Shown: positions 26,420 through 35,784, counted from the stretch's first letter. The stretch is 39,238 nt of DNA from an uncultured Gilliamella sp. (GCA_945271295.1 CALYPG010000025.1:1-39238), one strand, 5' to 3'. Program-made: numbers and translations. The notes: a model not told the origin generated them from the letters alone.

Positions 26420-27625
26420 TTAGGCTGTTAGACGCGCAGCATCTTGAGCAATGACTAGTTCTTCATTAGTTGGTATTACCATTGCAATTTTAGAACCATC
26501 TTTTGTGATTGTGCCACCTTTACCAAAGCGTGCCGCTAAATTACGCTCTTGATCAAGCTCAAAACCAAGTAGGCTTAATTTCTGCATTGTGAAACGGCGA
26601 ACTTCTTCAGAGTTTTCTCCAATACCACCAGTAAACACAATCGCATCTAAACGACCATCTAACAACATAGCATAACCACCAATGTATTTAACTAAACGGT
26701 GCACAAACACATCTAATGCATTTTTAGCATTTTCATCTTTACTATAATGTTCAGTCACGTAACGGCAATCACTGCTTACACCAGTTAAACCTAATAAACC
26801 GGATTTTTTATTTAATAAATTATTAATATCCGCAACTGACATTTTTAAATTATCGTGTAAGAAGAACATAATAGCAGGATCAATATCGCCACTGCGAGTT
26901 CCCATCACTAATCCTTCAAGTGGCGTTAAACCCATAGAAGTTTCAACACATTTACCATTTTTAACTGCGGTGATTGATGCACCATTACCTAAGTGACAAG
27001 TAATGACATTAGTTTCTTCTACCGGTTTATTTAATAATCTAGCTGCTTCTCGGCTTACATAATAGTGACTAGTACCATGAGCACCATAACGACGAATACC
27101 ATGCTTAGTATAAAGTTCATTAGGAATAGCATATAAATATGCTTCTTTAGGCATAGTAGTATGAAAAGCTGTGTCAAATACTGCTACGTTCTTATCTTTT
27201 AAATGAGGAAAAGCAATAAATGCTTCACGAATACCGATTAAATGCGCAGGATTATGTAGCGGTGCAAATGCTGCCGCTTCTTCAATGCCCTTTAATACTG
27301 AATCATCAATCACTACTGAATGAGTATATTTTTCACCACCATGAACAATACGATGTCCTATTGATTTAATGCTATCTAATAATTCTGGTTTTTGTGTAAA
27401 AATGCTATTGACAATAAATTTAATCGCTTGACTATGAGCGGCACCTGCACCTAAAGAAGCTTCATGTTTAGCACCATCAAGTTTCCATTTAATACGTGCA
27501 TCAGGAAGATTGAAACATTCAGCTAATCCAGATAAAAACTCATCACCATTTTCAGGATTGATAATAGCAAATTTTAATGATGAACTTCCACAATTAAGAA
27601 CTAAAGCATTATTACTTGAAGACAT
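26420..27625 (-). CDS. ackA: Acetate kinase
   Basis: This enzyme converts acetyl phosphate and ADP to acetate and ATP. The 401-residue product starts with the acetokinase phosphate loop, [14 protein letters not shown], and contains the signature [10 protein letters not shown], the [14 protein letters not shown] segment, [12 protein letters not shown] and the ATP-binding [11 protein letters not shown]. The C-terminal [15 protein letters not shown] holds the conserved Glu. The ATG at 27625 is preceded by AGGAAT. It is the first gene of the ackA-pta pair and is divergent from yfbV, as in E. coli. An 18-bp palindrome lies 34 bases upstream. Confidence 0.97.
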   Translation of the reverse strand: MSSSNNALVLNCGSSSLKFAIINPENGDEFLSGLAECFNLPDARIKWKLDGAKHEASLGAGAAHSQAIKFIVNSIFTQKPELLDSIKSIGHRIVHGGEKYTHSVVIDDSVLKGIEEAAAFAPLHNPAHLIGIREAFIAFPHLKDKNVAVFDTAFHTTMPKEAYLYAIPNELYTKHGIRRYGAHGTSHYYVSREAARLLNKPVEETNVITCHLGNGASITAVKNGKCVETSMGLTPLEGLVMGTRSGDIDPAIMFFLHDNLKMSVADINNLLNKKSGLLGLTGVSSDCRYVTEHYSKDENAKNALDVFVHRLVKYIGGYAMLLDGRLDAIVFTGGIGENSEEVRRFTMQKLSLLGFELDQERNLAARFGKGGTITKDGSKIAMVIPTNEELVIAQDAARLTA

Positions 27626-27658
27626 AGTAATTCCTATAATTTGAATAAAAAAGATTTA

Positions 27659-27676
27659 TACCAATTAAAATTGGTA
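27659..27676. promoter_or_regulatory. 18-bp palindrome in the ackA-yfbV divergent region
   Basis: TACCAATT-AA-AATTGGTA is a perfect dyad 34 bases upstream of the ackA start. It lies in a 194-base region that must hold promoters for both directions. No known consensus was recognised. Confidence 0.45.
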
Positions 27677-27819
27677 ACTCAACACATAATTAAATAATCA
27701 ATGTGATTACGCTAAGGTGACTTCTGATATCTTGTTTTTTGATATAAAATAGATAGTCGCCAATTTGAATGGCACTATTTTAAGACAATAAAATATGAAT
27801 GTCGAGGAATCACCAATAG

Positions 27820-28296
27820 ATGAATTTAATTCAAACATTTAAATCAGGTCAATCATATATGTATATTTGTCCGCAAGACAAAGAACTTGCCTTTTCTTTT
27901 CCAGAAATAAAAATTATTAAATACATAAAAACCGCAACAAAATATTTACCACCTGTCATTATTGCGTTACTTGTTTGGCAATATTACATGCCAGCACAAA
28001 TCGCCGTGACAGTGATTACTATACTTTTTGCTGTAAGCTTACCAATTCAAGGCATTTTTTGGTTAGGAAGGCGTGCACAATCACCATTACCCCTTAATTT
28101 AATTGATTGTTATAATCATATAAAATCACAATTAATTGAAAAAAAAATCTTAGCCAAAGAGAATAAAGATAAAAGTATTGGCAATAAGTTAACTTTTGAA
28201 GAGTTTATGAAATTATTAAATCTAGCCAAAATGCATTTGGGTAGCTATTTTGCCCATCATGATCACCATTCTTACTTTGATGAAGAAAAAGATTAA
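27820..28296 (+). CDS. yfbV: YfbV-family membrane protein (DUF412/UPF0208)
   Basis: This is a small inner-membrane protein of the YfbV/DUF412 family. The opening SGQSYMYICPQDKELAFSFP is typical. Two hydrophobic segments follow at about residues 46-62 (YLPPVIIALLVWQYYMP) and 65-87. The motif GIFWLGRRAQSPLPLNLIDCY marks the family. In E. coli the homologue has been linked to Ter macrodomain organisation. The product has 158 residues; the last third is hydrophilic and ends in a His/Asp-rich tail. It is divergent from ackA as in enterics. Its stop overlaps the start of the following priC-like gene by one base (TAATG), so the two are coupled. Confidence 0.9.
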   Translation: MNLIQTFKSGQSYMYICPQDKELAFSFPEIKIIKYIKTATKYLPPVIIALLVWQYYMPAQIAVTVITILFAVSLPIQGIFWLGRRAQSPLPLNLIDCYNHIKSQLIEKKILAKENKDKSIGNKLTFEEFMKLLNLAKMHLGSYFAHHDHHSYFDEEKD

Positions 28297-28835
28297 TGGC
28301 TGATTTATTATTTATTTTAAAAAAGCAAATTGACATGCTTGAACAGCAAATCAATTTGCAAGAGCAACCTGAATATGCTGAGCATTATTTTGATGAACAC
28401 TTATTTAATACTAATAAAATTGAAGTAAATAGTAGCTTTTATCTTGATAAAATAAAACAAACTTACCAAACATTATCAACTAATGTAAAGACACAGAAAT
28501 TCGAACAAATTCTCTATTTATCAGAATCTTTAGTAAATCAAATAACTGCATTAACTCGCGAACTAGCTACCCATAATTTACGTCAAAAAGATGTTGATAT
28601 TATTGATGAAACATTATATGAAAAACATTCACGTCATTTAGATTATTTGCGCCGATTGCAAGAAATGAAATATGAATTAGAATTTTCACCTGAATCTATT
28701 AATCATAGCAAAATCGCTTCACTTGATAATCGCATCTATCGTTGCGAACAAGCTATCAAAAAAATTGAGCTAGAAATGGAAAATGATAGTAATCCATCTG
28801 CCAAGCTGGTTAACAATTTAAATGAACGCCTTTAA
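28296..28835 (+). CDS. priC: PriC-like primosomal replication protein N''
   Basis: The product has 179 residues and is mainly helical. PriC helps reload the replicative helicase at stalled forks, and Rep, its functional partner, is encoded at the other end of the window. The C-terminal half carries the family-like pattern LRQKDVDIIDETLYEKHSRHLDYLRRLQEM followed by a second helix pair (CEQAIKKIELEM). No signal peptide or membrane span is present. The start ATG overlaps the yfbV stop, showing translational coupling. Assignment rests on length, helical layout and the YEKHSRHLDYLRRLQEM segment. PriC is poorly conserved, so some doubt remains. Confidence 0.75.
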   Translation: MADLLFILKKQIDMLEQQINLQEQPEYAEHYFDEHLFNTNKIEVNSSFYLDKIKQTYQTLSTNVKTQKFEQILYLSESLVNQITALTRELATHNLRQKDVDIIDETLYEKHSRHLDYLRRLQEMKYELEFSPESINHSKIASLDNRIYRCEQAIKKIELEMENDSNPSAKLVNNLNERL

Positions 28836-29003
28836 TAACGATGCTCAATAAATTAGCTTATTATGATCAACCCAAAAATCTCTCATAACCCGACTTATAG
28901 CAAAAATGAATATTGTTATAATAATTAGTTAGTATCATCTTGCTAAATTAAACTTATAATAAACATATATTCTTTATAGATAGATAAACAATATCAATTA
29001 TGC

Positions 29004-29017
29004 TATCTGATCAGATA
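29004..29017. promoter_or_regulatory. 14-bp perfect palindrome before cysK
   Basis: TATCTGATCAGATA is self-complementary and ends 21 bases before the cysK start, just upstream of its AAGGA ribosome-binding site. It could be an operator or a leader hairpin. I recognise no named regulator. Confidence 0.4.
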
Positions 29018-29038
29018 ACTATAAATAAGGATCTTTTT

Positions 29039-30004
29039 ATGAGTAAAATATTTGATGATAATTCACAAACTATCGGGCATACACCACTGGTACGCTTAAA
29101 ACATTTTGGCAATGGTAATATTTTAGCCAAAGTTGAGTCACGCAATCCGAGTTTCAGTATCAAATGTCGTATTGCATCAAATATGATTTGGGATGCAGAA
29201 AAACGCGGATTATTAACACCAGATGTTGAGCTAATTGAACCCACTAGTGGCAATACAGGCATTGCGCTTGCCTCCGTTGCTGCCGCTCGAGGTTATAAAT
29301 TAACCTTAACCATGCCAGAGAGTATGAGCATTGAACGTCGCAAATTGCTAAAAGCCCTAGGCGCTAATTTAGTATTAACTGAAGCAGCCAAAGGCATGAA
29401 AGGCGCAATAGATAAAGCTGAAGAGATTGTTGCCAGTAACCCAAAACGCAATATCATGCTACAACAATTTAGTAACCCCGCAAATCCTGAAATTCACGAA
29501 AAAACCACAGGTCCTGAAATTTGGCAAGATACTGATGGTAAAGTTGATATCTTTATTGCTGGAGTGGGAACGGGAGGAACCTTTACTGGAGTAGTTAACT
29601 ATATTAAAAAAAGCCAAGGGAAAAATATCACTGCAGTAGCGGTTGAACCCACCACTTCGCCGGTTATTAGCCAAGCACTAGCGGGTGAACCGATTAAACC
29701 GGGTGCCCATAAAATTCAGGGGATTGGTGCTGGTTTTATTCCTAAAAATCTTGATTTAAGTTTAATAGATCTTGTGGAGAAAGTGTCAAATGATCAAGCG
29801 ATTGAAACAGCACGAGCTCTGATGGAAAAAGAAGGCATCTTAGCGGGAATATCCTCAGGGGCAGCCGTTTTCGCCGCAGATAGATTAGCTAAACTTCCTG
29901 AAAATGCAAATAAAATGATTGTAGTGATTTTACCTTCATCCGGTGAACGTTATTTAAGTACTGATTTATTTAGTGGGATTTTTACTGAAAAAGAATTAGG
30001 TTAA
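29039..30004 (+). CDS. cysK: Cysteine synthase A (O-acetylserine sulfhydrylase)
   Basis: This PLP enzyme makes cysteine from O-acetylserine and sulfide. The PLP lysine is Lys42 in [14 protein letters not shown]. The substrate loop [12 protein letters not shown], the phosphate-binding [11 protein letters not shown] and the C-terminal [10 protein letters not shown] all match CysK rather than CysM. The product has 321 residues (E. coli CysK has 323). I start at ATG 29039 ([20 protein letters not shown]), behind AAGGATC. A longer in-frame start at 29000 would pass through a palindrome and add residues not found in the family. It is monocistronic and converges with ruvB. Confidence 0.96.
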   Translation: MSKIFDDNSQTIGHTPLVRLKHFGNGNILAKVESRNPSFSIKCRIASNMIWDAEKRGLLTPDVELIEPTSGNTGIALASVAAARGYKLTLTMPESMSIERRKLLKALGANLVLTEAAKGMKGAIDKAEEIVASNPKRNIMLQQFSNPANPEIHEKTTGPEIWQDTDGKVDIFIAGVGTGGTFTGVVNYIKKSQGKNITAVAVEPTTSPVISQALAGEPIKPGAHKIQGIGAGFIPKNLDLSLIDLVEKVSNDQAIETARALMEKEGILAGISSGAAVFAADRLAKLPENANKMIVVILPSSGERYLSTDLFSGIFTEKELG

Positions 30005-30027
30005 CCGGCCATGACTAATTCATTCCA

Positions 30028-30064
30028 ATAAGGTGCTAATGCTAATACTAACCTACCACCTTAT
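30028..30064. terminator. Possible weak terminator between cysK and ruvB
   Basis: ATAAGGTG (30028-30035) and CACCTTAT (30057-30064) are exact reverse complements around a 21-base loop between two convergent genes. The long loop and lack of a U-run make it weak. Confidence 0.3.
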
Positions 30065-30104
30065 GCTGATAGATTAGTAATTAAAACATAATAAGTATCG
30101 CTGG

Positions 30105-31109
30105 TTAATTATCTTGAATGATACCAAAATGCCGGTAAGCGTGTGGCGTAGCAATGCGTCCACGCGGTGTTCGTTGAATATAGCCTTGTTGAATCAAAAA
30201 CGGTTCAAGCACATCTTCAATTGTTTCACGTTCTTCACCAATCGCCGCAGCAATATTATCAAGTCCAACCGGTCCCCCCATGAACTTTTCAATAATTGCC
30301 AACAACAATTTACGATCCATAAAGTCAAAACCTTCAGTATCCACATCAAGCATATCCAAAGCTAAAGTGGCAATTTTTTTATCAATTATTCCTTTAGATT
30401 TAACATCTGCATAATCCCTAACACGGCGTAATAATCGATTAGCAATTCTTGGTGTACCACGTGAGCGTTTAGCGATTAAATGAGCACCCTCTTTTGATAA
30501 ATCCATACCCAAAAACTTAGCACTGCGACTGACAATATATTCTAGATCTTCAACCCGATAAAATTCTAAGCGTTGCACAATACCAAAACGATCACGTAAT
30601 GGTGAAGTTAATGAACCAGCACGAGTGGTGGCGCCAATTAAAGTAAATGGCGGCAGATCGATTTTGATTGAACGTGCAGCTGGACCTTCACCAATCATAA
30701 TATCTAATTGATAATCTTCCATAGCTGGATATAAAATTTCTTCAACTACAGGTGACAAACGATGGATCTCATCAATAAATAATACATCATTGGGTTCCAA
30801 ATTAGTTAACATAGCGGCCAAATCGCCTGCTTTCTCTAATACTGGCCCTGAAGTAGTACGTAAGTTGACATTAAGTTCATTAGCAACAATGTTCGCTAAA
30901 GTGGTTTTGCCAAGCCCTGGAGGACCAAATATCAACACATGATCCAGTGCATCACTACGCTGTTTAGCAGCTTGGATGAAAATTTTCATTTGCTCACGTA
31001 CATGTGGTTGCCCCACGTATTCATCCAAACATTTAGGACGAATAGCACGATCTAATGATTCTTCTTCTTTTTGAGCTTGTGGTGCAATCAAACGATCAGC
31101 TTCAATCAT
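30105..31109 (-). CDS. ruvB: Holliday junction branch-migration ATPase RuvB
   Basis: This is the AAA+ motor that drives branch migration of Holliday junctions with RuvA. The 334-residue product has Walker A GPPGLGKT at residues 62-69 and Walker B FIDEIHRL near 111-118. The sensor-1 region [17 protein letters not shown] follows, then a C-terminal winged helix ending [21 protein letters not shown]. All are typical. The gene starts 12 bases after the ruvA stop and forms an operon with it. A LexA box upstream of ruvA implies SOS induction. ruvC is not in the window. Confidence 0.97.
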   Translation of the reverse strand: MIEADRLIAPQAQKEEESLDRAIRPKCLDEYVGQPHVREQMKIFIQAAKQRSDALDHVLIFGPPGLGKTTLANIVANELNVNLRTTSGPVLEKAGDLAAMLTNLEPNDVLFIDEIHRLSPVVEEILYPAMEDYQLDIMIGEGPAARSIKIDLPPFTLIGATTRAGSLTSPLRDRFGIVQRLEFYRVEDLEYIVSRSAKFLGMDLSKEGAHLIAKRSRGTPRIANRLLRRVRDYADVKSKGIIDKKIATLALDMLDVDTEGFDFMDRKLLLAIIEKFMGGPVGLDNIAAAIGEERETIEDVLEPFLIQQGYIQRTPRGRIATPHAYRHFGIIQDN

Positions 31110-31121
31110 AACGGTACCTAT

Positions 31122-31730
31122 TTACAATGCAGATTTTAATGCCTCACGAATGAGTGTTTCACTATCCATTTCTGGTTTAATGACTTTGCTGATAATACGG
31201 CTTGCTTCTTGTGGTTTATAACCTAAAGCAATTAAAGCGCAAACCGCTTCGCTTTCTATCTGATTAGAGGATTTTTTAACGTTTCCAGTAGCAACAATAG
31301 TACTGACATTGCTTAACTCTTCACTAAATCGTTTAACGCGATCTTTCATTTCGACAATTAAACGTTCTGCTGTTTTAGTGCCAACACCGGGTAACTTAAC
31401 TAACGTTTTTAACTCACCTTGCTCTACTGCGGTAATGAACTGCTGTGCTGACATACCGGACAAAATAGCTAATGCCAATTTAGGGCCTACACCATTGACT
31501 TTAATCAATTCCCGAAACAATTCACGCTCTTGTTCATGATTAAAGCCATAGAGTATTTGCGCATCTTCACGCACCACAAAATGGGTTAATATAATTATTT
31601 CTTGACCATTATCCGGTAATTCATAAAAACAGGTCATGGGCATAAATACCTCATAACCAACACCACCGACCTCGATCAACACTTTGGGTGGTTGCCTTTC
31701 AATAATAGTTCCACGTAAACGGCCTATCAC
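31122..31730 (-). CDS. ruvA: Holliday junction DNA-binding protein RuvA
   Basis: This protein binds four-way junctions as a tetramer and loads RuvB. Domain I ([20 protein letters not shown]) is followed by the helix-hairpin-helix domain with [13 protein letters not shown] and [20 protein letters not shown] at about 71-125. The C-terminal domain III, which contacts RuvB, is [18 protein letters not shown]. The product has 202 residues (E. coli 203). Translation starts at GTG 31730 with AGGA six bases upstream. It is the first gene of ruvAB. Confidence 0.97.
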   Translation of the reverse strand: MIGRLRGTIIERQPPKVLIEVGGVGYEVFMPMTCFYELPDNGQEIIILTHFVVREDAQILYGFNHEQERELFRELIKVNGVGPKLALAILSGMSAQQFITAVEQGELKTLVKLPGVGTKTAERLIVEMKDRVKRFSEELSNVSTIVATGNVKKSSNQIESEAVCALIALGYKPQEASRIISKVIKPEMDSETLIREALKSAL

Positions 31731-31821
31731 AATTTATCCTTAATAATTTAGAATGCGTTATAACAACGATTGACCATAGCTATATAACTTAGTAAATAGA
31801 ATCTGCTACACAAAAAACAGT

Positions 31822-31844
31822 TCAATTTTGATGATCAAAATTGA
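31822..31844. promoter_or_regulatory. 23-bp palindrome upstream of ruvA
   Basis: TCAATTTTGAT-G-ATCAAAATTGA is a perfect dyad with 11-bp arms, centred 103 bases before ruvA and between the LexA box and the gene. It could be an operator or a cruciform-type element. No consensus was recognised. Confidence 0.5.
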
Positions 31845-31906
31845 TAACAAATTAAAAAATAATTACGAGTTAGTTTACCCGATAGCAAATAATTAATAAA
31901 GATAAA

Positions 31907-31922
31907 CTGTATAAATAGACAG
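31907..31922. promoter_or_regulatory. LexA (SOS) box of ruvAB
   Basis: CTGTATAAATAGACAG has both CTGT and ACAG half-sites at the correct spacing of eight AT-rich bases, close to the consensus CTGTATATATATACAG. It is about 177 bases upstream of the ruvA start, and ruvAB is a known SOS operon in enterics. Confidence 0.75.
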
Positions 31923-32017
31923 GAAAAATTATAATTAGATTACGTGACAGGCTAACTAAAAAAATTATTTGATATATTTATATATTCTATGATTAAAAGC
32001 GTTTGTTGCTATTAAAA

Positions 32018-32036
32018 GTAATTGATAATCATTATT
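32018..32036. promoter_or_regulatory. Fur-box-like sequence in empty intergenic DNA
   Basis: GTAATTGATAATCATTATT matches the 19-bp Fur consensus at 15 positions, including a perfect central TGATAATCATTAT. No iron-related gene is near; ruvA begins 288 bases away. AT-rich sequence makes chance matches likely. Confidence 0.35.
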
Positions 32037-32243
32037 TAATTATCAAAATAATGATTCTGGTTGAAACGATAGACATGTTAAGCAACGTTATACATGATCT
32101 GTTAAATTGACAAAATATATATATAACGTTAAAAATAAAAAAGATACTAGATTCAACATCTAAACAGCCCACCTAATATCGACGGACTGAAATGACAATA
32201 TTTTGATGTACGGTAAATTGTATTTTACAAACTAAAAATCCCA

Positions 32244-32274
32244 TTATTGACCAAATCAGTATACTGGTCAATAA
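32244..32274 (-). terminator. Inverted repeat downstream of ybaB
   Basis: TTATTGACCA (32244-32253) and TGGTCAATAA (32265-32274) form a perfect 10-bp stem with an 11-base loop, about 48 bases past the ybaB stop. On the minus strand a GATTTTT tract follows after a few bases, so it may end the dnaX-ybaB transcript. Confidence 0.45.
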
Positions 32275-32321
32275 ACGCGAATAAGACTATTATGCAGGTT
32301 AATTATATTATGCCAGTACAA

Positions 32322-32660
32322 TTAAAAAGGCATTTTAAAACCTGCCGGCAATTGCATACCACCTGTTACTTGTGCCATTTTTTCTTTTTGAGCTTCATCT
32401 AAACGACGAGCCGCATCATTATAAGCAGCAGCGATAAGATCTTCCAACATCTCTTTATCATCGTCAGTGATTAAAGAAGGATCAATTTCAACGCGTTTAC
32501 AACTATGTGCGCCATTTATTGTGACTTTAACCAAGCCTGCTCCTGATTCACCTGTTACTTCTAACTTAGCAATCTCATCTTGAGCTTGTTGCATTTTTGC
32601 TTGCATTTGCTGGGCTTGTTTCATTAAATTGCCCAAACCGCCTTTACCACCTTGAAACAT
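32322..32660 (-). CDS. ybaB: Nucleoid-associated protein YbaB/EbfC
   Basis: This is a small dimeric DNA-binding protein that coats the nucleoid. The N-terminal [20 protein letters not shown], the central helix, and the C-terminal [14 protein letters not shown] then [13 protein letters not shown] are diagnostic. The product has 112 residues. It starts 33 bases after the dnaX stop on the same strand with a GGAAT ribosome-binding sequence. In E. coli the order is dnaX-ybaB-recR; here a gap follows and recR is absent. A decayed copy of its C-terminal end is found at 20371-20453. Confidence 0.96.
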   Translation of the reverse strand: MFQGGKGGLGNLMKQAQQMQAKMQQAQDEIAKLEVTGESGAGLVKVTINGAHSCKRVEIDPSLITDDDKEMLEDLIAAAYNDAARRLDEAQKEKMAQVTGGMQLPAGFKMPF

Positions 32661-32693
32661 AATAATTCCTCATTAAAAATATTGAAATTCTGA

Positions 32694-34757
32694 TTATACA
32701 GGACGAATACTTGCTTCATCAATCTTAGCTTCAAAAAATTGGCAAATCATTGCCACTTTAGGATCATCCTTGATGATCTGTTTAGCATGCAATAGTTTTT
32801 GTTGATATAATGCTTCACGCTTTTCTAAAGGTGTCTTAATAGCTTGATTGTCATCAATGATGATTTTTAGATTCACCACTTGTTGACGGTGATTAGCCAA
32901 CGCTTTTTCTAACTTTGCACTGTTTGTTGAAGAATTAATGAGATGTTTGATTGATGATCGCATATGCAAAACTATATTTTCATCATCGATTTGTTCAATA
33001 AAAGAGTTAATAGCAAGTTGTTTGATTAATGGAGGTAAGTCTAATTGTTCAATTTCGGCACACCAGGCATCTTTTTCTGCCATTTCTTTAATTAATTTTT
33101 GTGTCATTTCAGGTGTTTTATCACCATTTAGTGATTCTCGAAACGCCTTAGTATCAACCACTAATTCATGTTTATTTTCAACAATATTATTGGCTTGCCA
33201 TTGATAATTTTCTGCCGTAATTTTCACTTGGTCAGATCCGTTATCAACAATATCTTTATTTTCTAATGATTTCGCTTTCTGGCGTACATTTGCTACTGAT
33301 GAAGTAACATTAACATTTTGCGGTCGAATTTTATCAACCGATTCAGACTTTTTTGTAAGTTGTTCCCCTTTCATCAATTGCATTCGCATTTCTAAAATAT
33401 TTTTAGTGATTGAAGGTGCTTCTTCAGGTACCAATGAACTTTTTGCAACTGGCTCTGGAGTATTTTCAGGCTGAATTTTAGTTTGCGTCGGTAAATCACT
33501 ATTTGCCTGTTGTGTTAATTGTTGTTGATCAGTCGCAACAAAATCTTGCTCAACAACTTGTAGCGGAGGTGACGACTGTTGAGCAGGTGAAGTTACCACA
33601 GACTTTTGAGATTGGGCTGATAACAAACTATTTGATTTTGATGCAAATGTAGGCGCAACAACTGAATCAACAGGTTTTGGCATAAATGCTAAGGCACGTA
33701 AAAAACTCATTTCCGTGCCGATTTTTTTATCCGGAGTGAAAGCTAATTCTTTCCTGCCCATTAGCAAAATCTGATAAAACAATTGAACATTATTTGGTGC
33801 CATATATTGTGCTAAAAAGCGTATCCGTTCTTCGTTATCGCTATAATCACCAAGTGCGGTTGGCACAACTTGTAACAAAGCAATTTGATGTAATAGTGAG
33901 ATAGTTTGACTTAGTAGATTATCCCAATCAGCACCTTGCACGGCGGCCATCTCGATTTGTTGCATGAGTGCATTACCATCGCCTTGATGAAGTGCCTCAA
34001 TTAAGGAAAATGCAATAGCACTATCCAACGTACCAAGCATAACAGTAACTGATGCAGCATCAACCTGCCCGTTACCTAAAGCAATGGCCTGATCGGTAAG
34101 GCTCAATGCGTCACGCATACTACCATTAGCGGCTTTAGCTAATAACTGAATTGCTTTTGGTTCACTCTCAATTTGTTCTAATTGCAATATATGATTAAGT
34201 TGATGACTAATCAGTGATGTATCAAGCACATTTAAATGCAAATGTAAGCAGCGCGATAATATCGTAATTGGTAATTTTTGTGGATCAGTAGTTGCTAATA
34301 AAAATTTAACATGTTCTGGTGGTTCTTCTAACGTTTTAAGTAATGCATTAAAGCTACTACGCGATAACATATGTACTTCGTCGATAAGATAGACTTTAAA
34401 ACGTCCTTTGGTCGGTAAGTATTGAATATTATCAAGAATATCACGAGTGTCTTCAACTTTAGTACGTGACGCCGCGTCAATTTCTAGCAAGTCTACAAAT
34501 CGACCTTGCTCAATATCACGGCAATTATCACATACTCCACATGGTGAGGCAGTAATACCCGCTTCGCAATTTAGTCCCTTAGCTAGTAATCGTGCAATAG
34601 ACGTTTTACCAACTCCTCGAGTGCCTGAAAATAAATAAGCATGATGAACACGTCCAAGTGAAAGTGCATTTGATAAAATTTTAAGGACGTGTTCTTGCCC
34701 GACAACTTCAGAAAATGATTTTGGTCGCCATTTGCGAGCCAGAACTTGATAACTCAT
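32694..34757 (-). CDS. dnaX: DNA polymerase III tau subunit (gamma by frameshift)
   Basis: This is the clamp-loader ATPase and replisome organiser. The start MSYQVLARKWRPKSF at ATG 34757 matches E. coli; an ATG three codons upstream gives a less typical MVIMSY. Walker A GTRGVGKT lies at residues 45-52, the zinc cysteines are Cys64/73/76/79, and the DEVHML box follows. The 687-residue full-length product (tau) has a low-complexity Gln/Pro/Ser linker at ~370-440 and a C-terminal polymerase-binding domain. At codons 469-470 an A-AAA-AAG slippery site with flanking signals (33321-33370) should give the shorter gamma form of 471 residues. It is followed by ybaB. Confidence 0.96.
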   Translation of the reverse strand: MSYQVLARKWRPKSFSEVVGQEHVLKILSNALSLGRVHHAYLFSGTRGVGKTSIARLLAKGLNCEAGITASPCGVCDNCRDIEQGRFVDLLEIDAASRTKVEDTRDILDNIQYLPTKGRFKVYLIDEVHMLSRSSFNALLKTLEEPPEHVKFLLATTDPQKLPITILSRCLHLHLNVLDTSLISHQLNHILQLEQIESEPKAIQLLAKAANGSMRDALSLTDQAIALGNGQVDAASVTVMLGTLDSAIAFSLIEALHQGDGNALMQQIEMAAVQGADWDNLLSQTISLLHQIALLQVVPTALGDYSDNEERIRFLAQYMAPNNVQLFYQILLMGRKELAFTPDKKIGTEMSFLRALAFMPKPVDSVVAPTFASKSNSLLSAQSQKSVVTSPAQQSSPPLQVVEQDFVATDQQQLTQQANSDLPTQTKIQPENTPEPVAKSSLVPEEAPSITKNILEMRMQLMKGEQLTKKSESVDKIRPQNVNVTSSVANVRQKAKSLENKDIVDNGSDQVKITAENYQWQANNIVENKHELVVDTKAFRESLNGDKTPEMTQKLIKEMAEKDAWCAEIEQLDLPPLIKQLAINSFIEQIDDENIVLHMRSSIKHLINSSTNSAKLEKALANHRQQVVNLKIIIDDNQAIKTPLEKREALYQQKLLHAKQIIKDDPKVAMICQFFEAKIDEASIRPV
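33321..33370 (-). promoter_or_regulatory. dnaX programmed -1 frameshift signal
   Basis: The minus strand has three elements. An AAGGGG Shine-Dalgarno-like stimulator (33370-33365) lies 10 bases before the in-frame slippery A-AAA-AAG (33354-33348). Seven bases later comes a hairpin, CGGUUGA-UAAAAU-UCGACCG (33340-33321), with 7 bp including one G-U pair. After slipping, the next codons are GUC UGA, so gamma ends at Val471. The E. coli dnaX site has the same layout. Confidence 0.85.
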
Positions 34758-35233
34758 AATCACCATTATTAATTGCTAACTAATTTGCTACTAATCATAC
34801 CATAAAGTATAAGAGTAGTCTTTAAACAGCGAAATAGCTGCTTAGCAACTTAATGAATATCGCATATTAGCCCTGTGGTGCTTAAATGGTAGTGAATAAA
34901 TGGATGGGTGGTGGGTGACTTGAATTTAAATACTAAAACGTATGCTTTTCCTGAAACTTCTTTACAAAACCTAACAGTAAAATAAGTTAGTTGAGAATTA
35001 GACTAGAAGAAATTTAACCGACTTTACCTTTACCTAACAATGTTAGAACGGCCGCTGCTACAAATTTGATTGAATAAGGCATTGTTCGCTTATAAAATAA
35101 ATATTTAATTTTCCTTTGAAAGGTACAGCCGTTCCAAAATCATTTTTACTTGGGCTAGCAGTAGTTAAATCAAACTAGAATTGGTATCTAGAAGGAAGTG
35201 TATCAGAGTATAAATAACTTTTAGGGCGTGAAA
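34758..35233. other. Intergenic between dnaX and the YwqK-type gene
   Basis: This stretch of about 475 bases must contain the divergent dnaX promoter and that of the gene at 35234. No 4.5S RNA or other RNA gene was recognised. A 22-codon frame at 35014-35082 (minus) has no ribosome-binding site, and I do not call it. Confidence 0.4.
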
Positions 35234-35656
35234 ATGATTAAAAAAAAGCTTAAGTTAATTCAATTTTCTTCTTTTGTTCTCGTTGCAATGTCGAGCAATA
35301 TAATGGCTCAAGATATTCCATCAACAGTTTATATTAAAGAACCACTTATTTTCGATAATAATGGAAATTCCGTAGGTTGTAATCCGTATACTGAATACTA
35401 TCCAAATGGCAGAATTAAAGAGGTTGGTTGCCAAGGTTATTATGATTCAAAAGGTACAACTTTAGGAACCGTATATCAATATAATGAAACAGGAAAACTA
35501 GAACGTTCTATATATTATCATCCTGATAAATTTGGCAAAGATTATAAAGTTGTTCGTGAATATGATCAGGAAAATAAGGTTATTTCTGAGAAAATTTATA
35601 ACAATGACGTATTATATGAAGTTGATGAAAAAGAACTTGATCAAATTCCTGATTAG
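35234..35656 (+). CDS. Secreted MORN/YwqK-type repeat protein (140 aa)
   Basis: The N-terminus MIKKKLKLIQFSSFVLVAMS then SNIMAQ is a Sec signal peptide. The mature part has two or three degenerate MORN_2-type units (TEYYPNGRIKEVGCQGYYDS, VYQYNETGKLERSIYY, REYDQENKVISEKIYNND), as in the proteins usually annotated as YwqK-family antitoxins. I start at ATG 35234 because AGGG lies seven bases upstream; a GTG at 35228 is too close to it. The two cysteines, in VGCNPY and VGCQGY, may form a disulfide. No partner toxin is adjacent. The function is unknown, and the family's antitoxin label is weakly founded. Confidence 0.7.
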   Translation: MIKKKLKLIQFSSFVLVAMSSNIMAQDIPSTVYIKEPLIFDNNGNSVGCNPYTEYYPNGRIKEVGCQGYYDSKGTTLGTVYQYNETGKLERSIYYHPDKFGKDYKVVREYDQENKVISEKIYNNDVLYEVDEKELDQIPD

Positions 35657-35784
35657 ATAAATATTATAGCGTTTATTAATTTGGCATTTAAGTGATAGAG
35701 TGGAGTAAAACTAGCTATCTTAACTACAATATTACTTACCACCAAAACCAAACAACTAAAAGTAGTATAAATACCGGTATATCC

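Noticed and set aside
33852-33860. AAGTGCGGT, the Haemophilus-type DNA uptake word, inside dnaX
   Set aside because: I found only this one copy in 39 kb. A Pasteurellaceae genome with that system would show dozens, so it is a chance match and argues against that family.
34971-34990. CTAAC...GTTAG inverted pair upstream of dnaX
   Set aside because: Only 5 bp with a 10-base loop; expected by chance.
35014-35082. 22-codon minus-strand frame resembling a short hydrophobic peptide
   Set aside because: No ribosome-binding site, no neighbour that explains it, and the length is within chance for AT-rich DNA.
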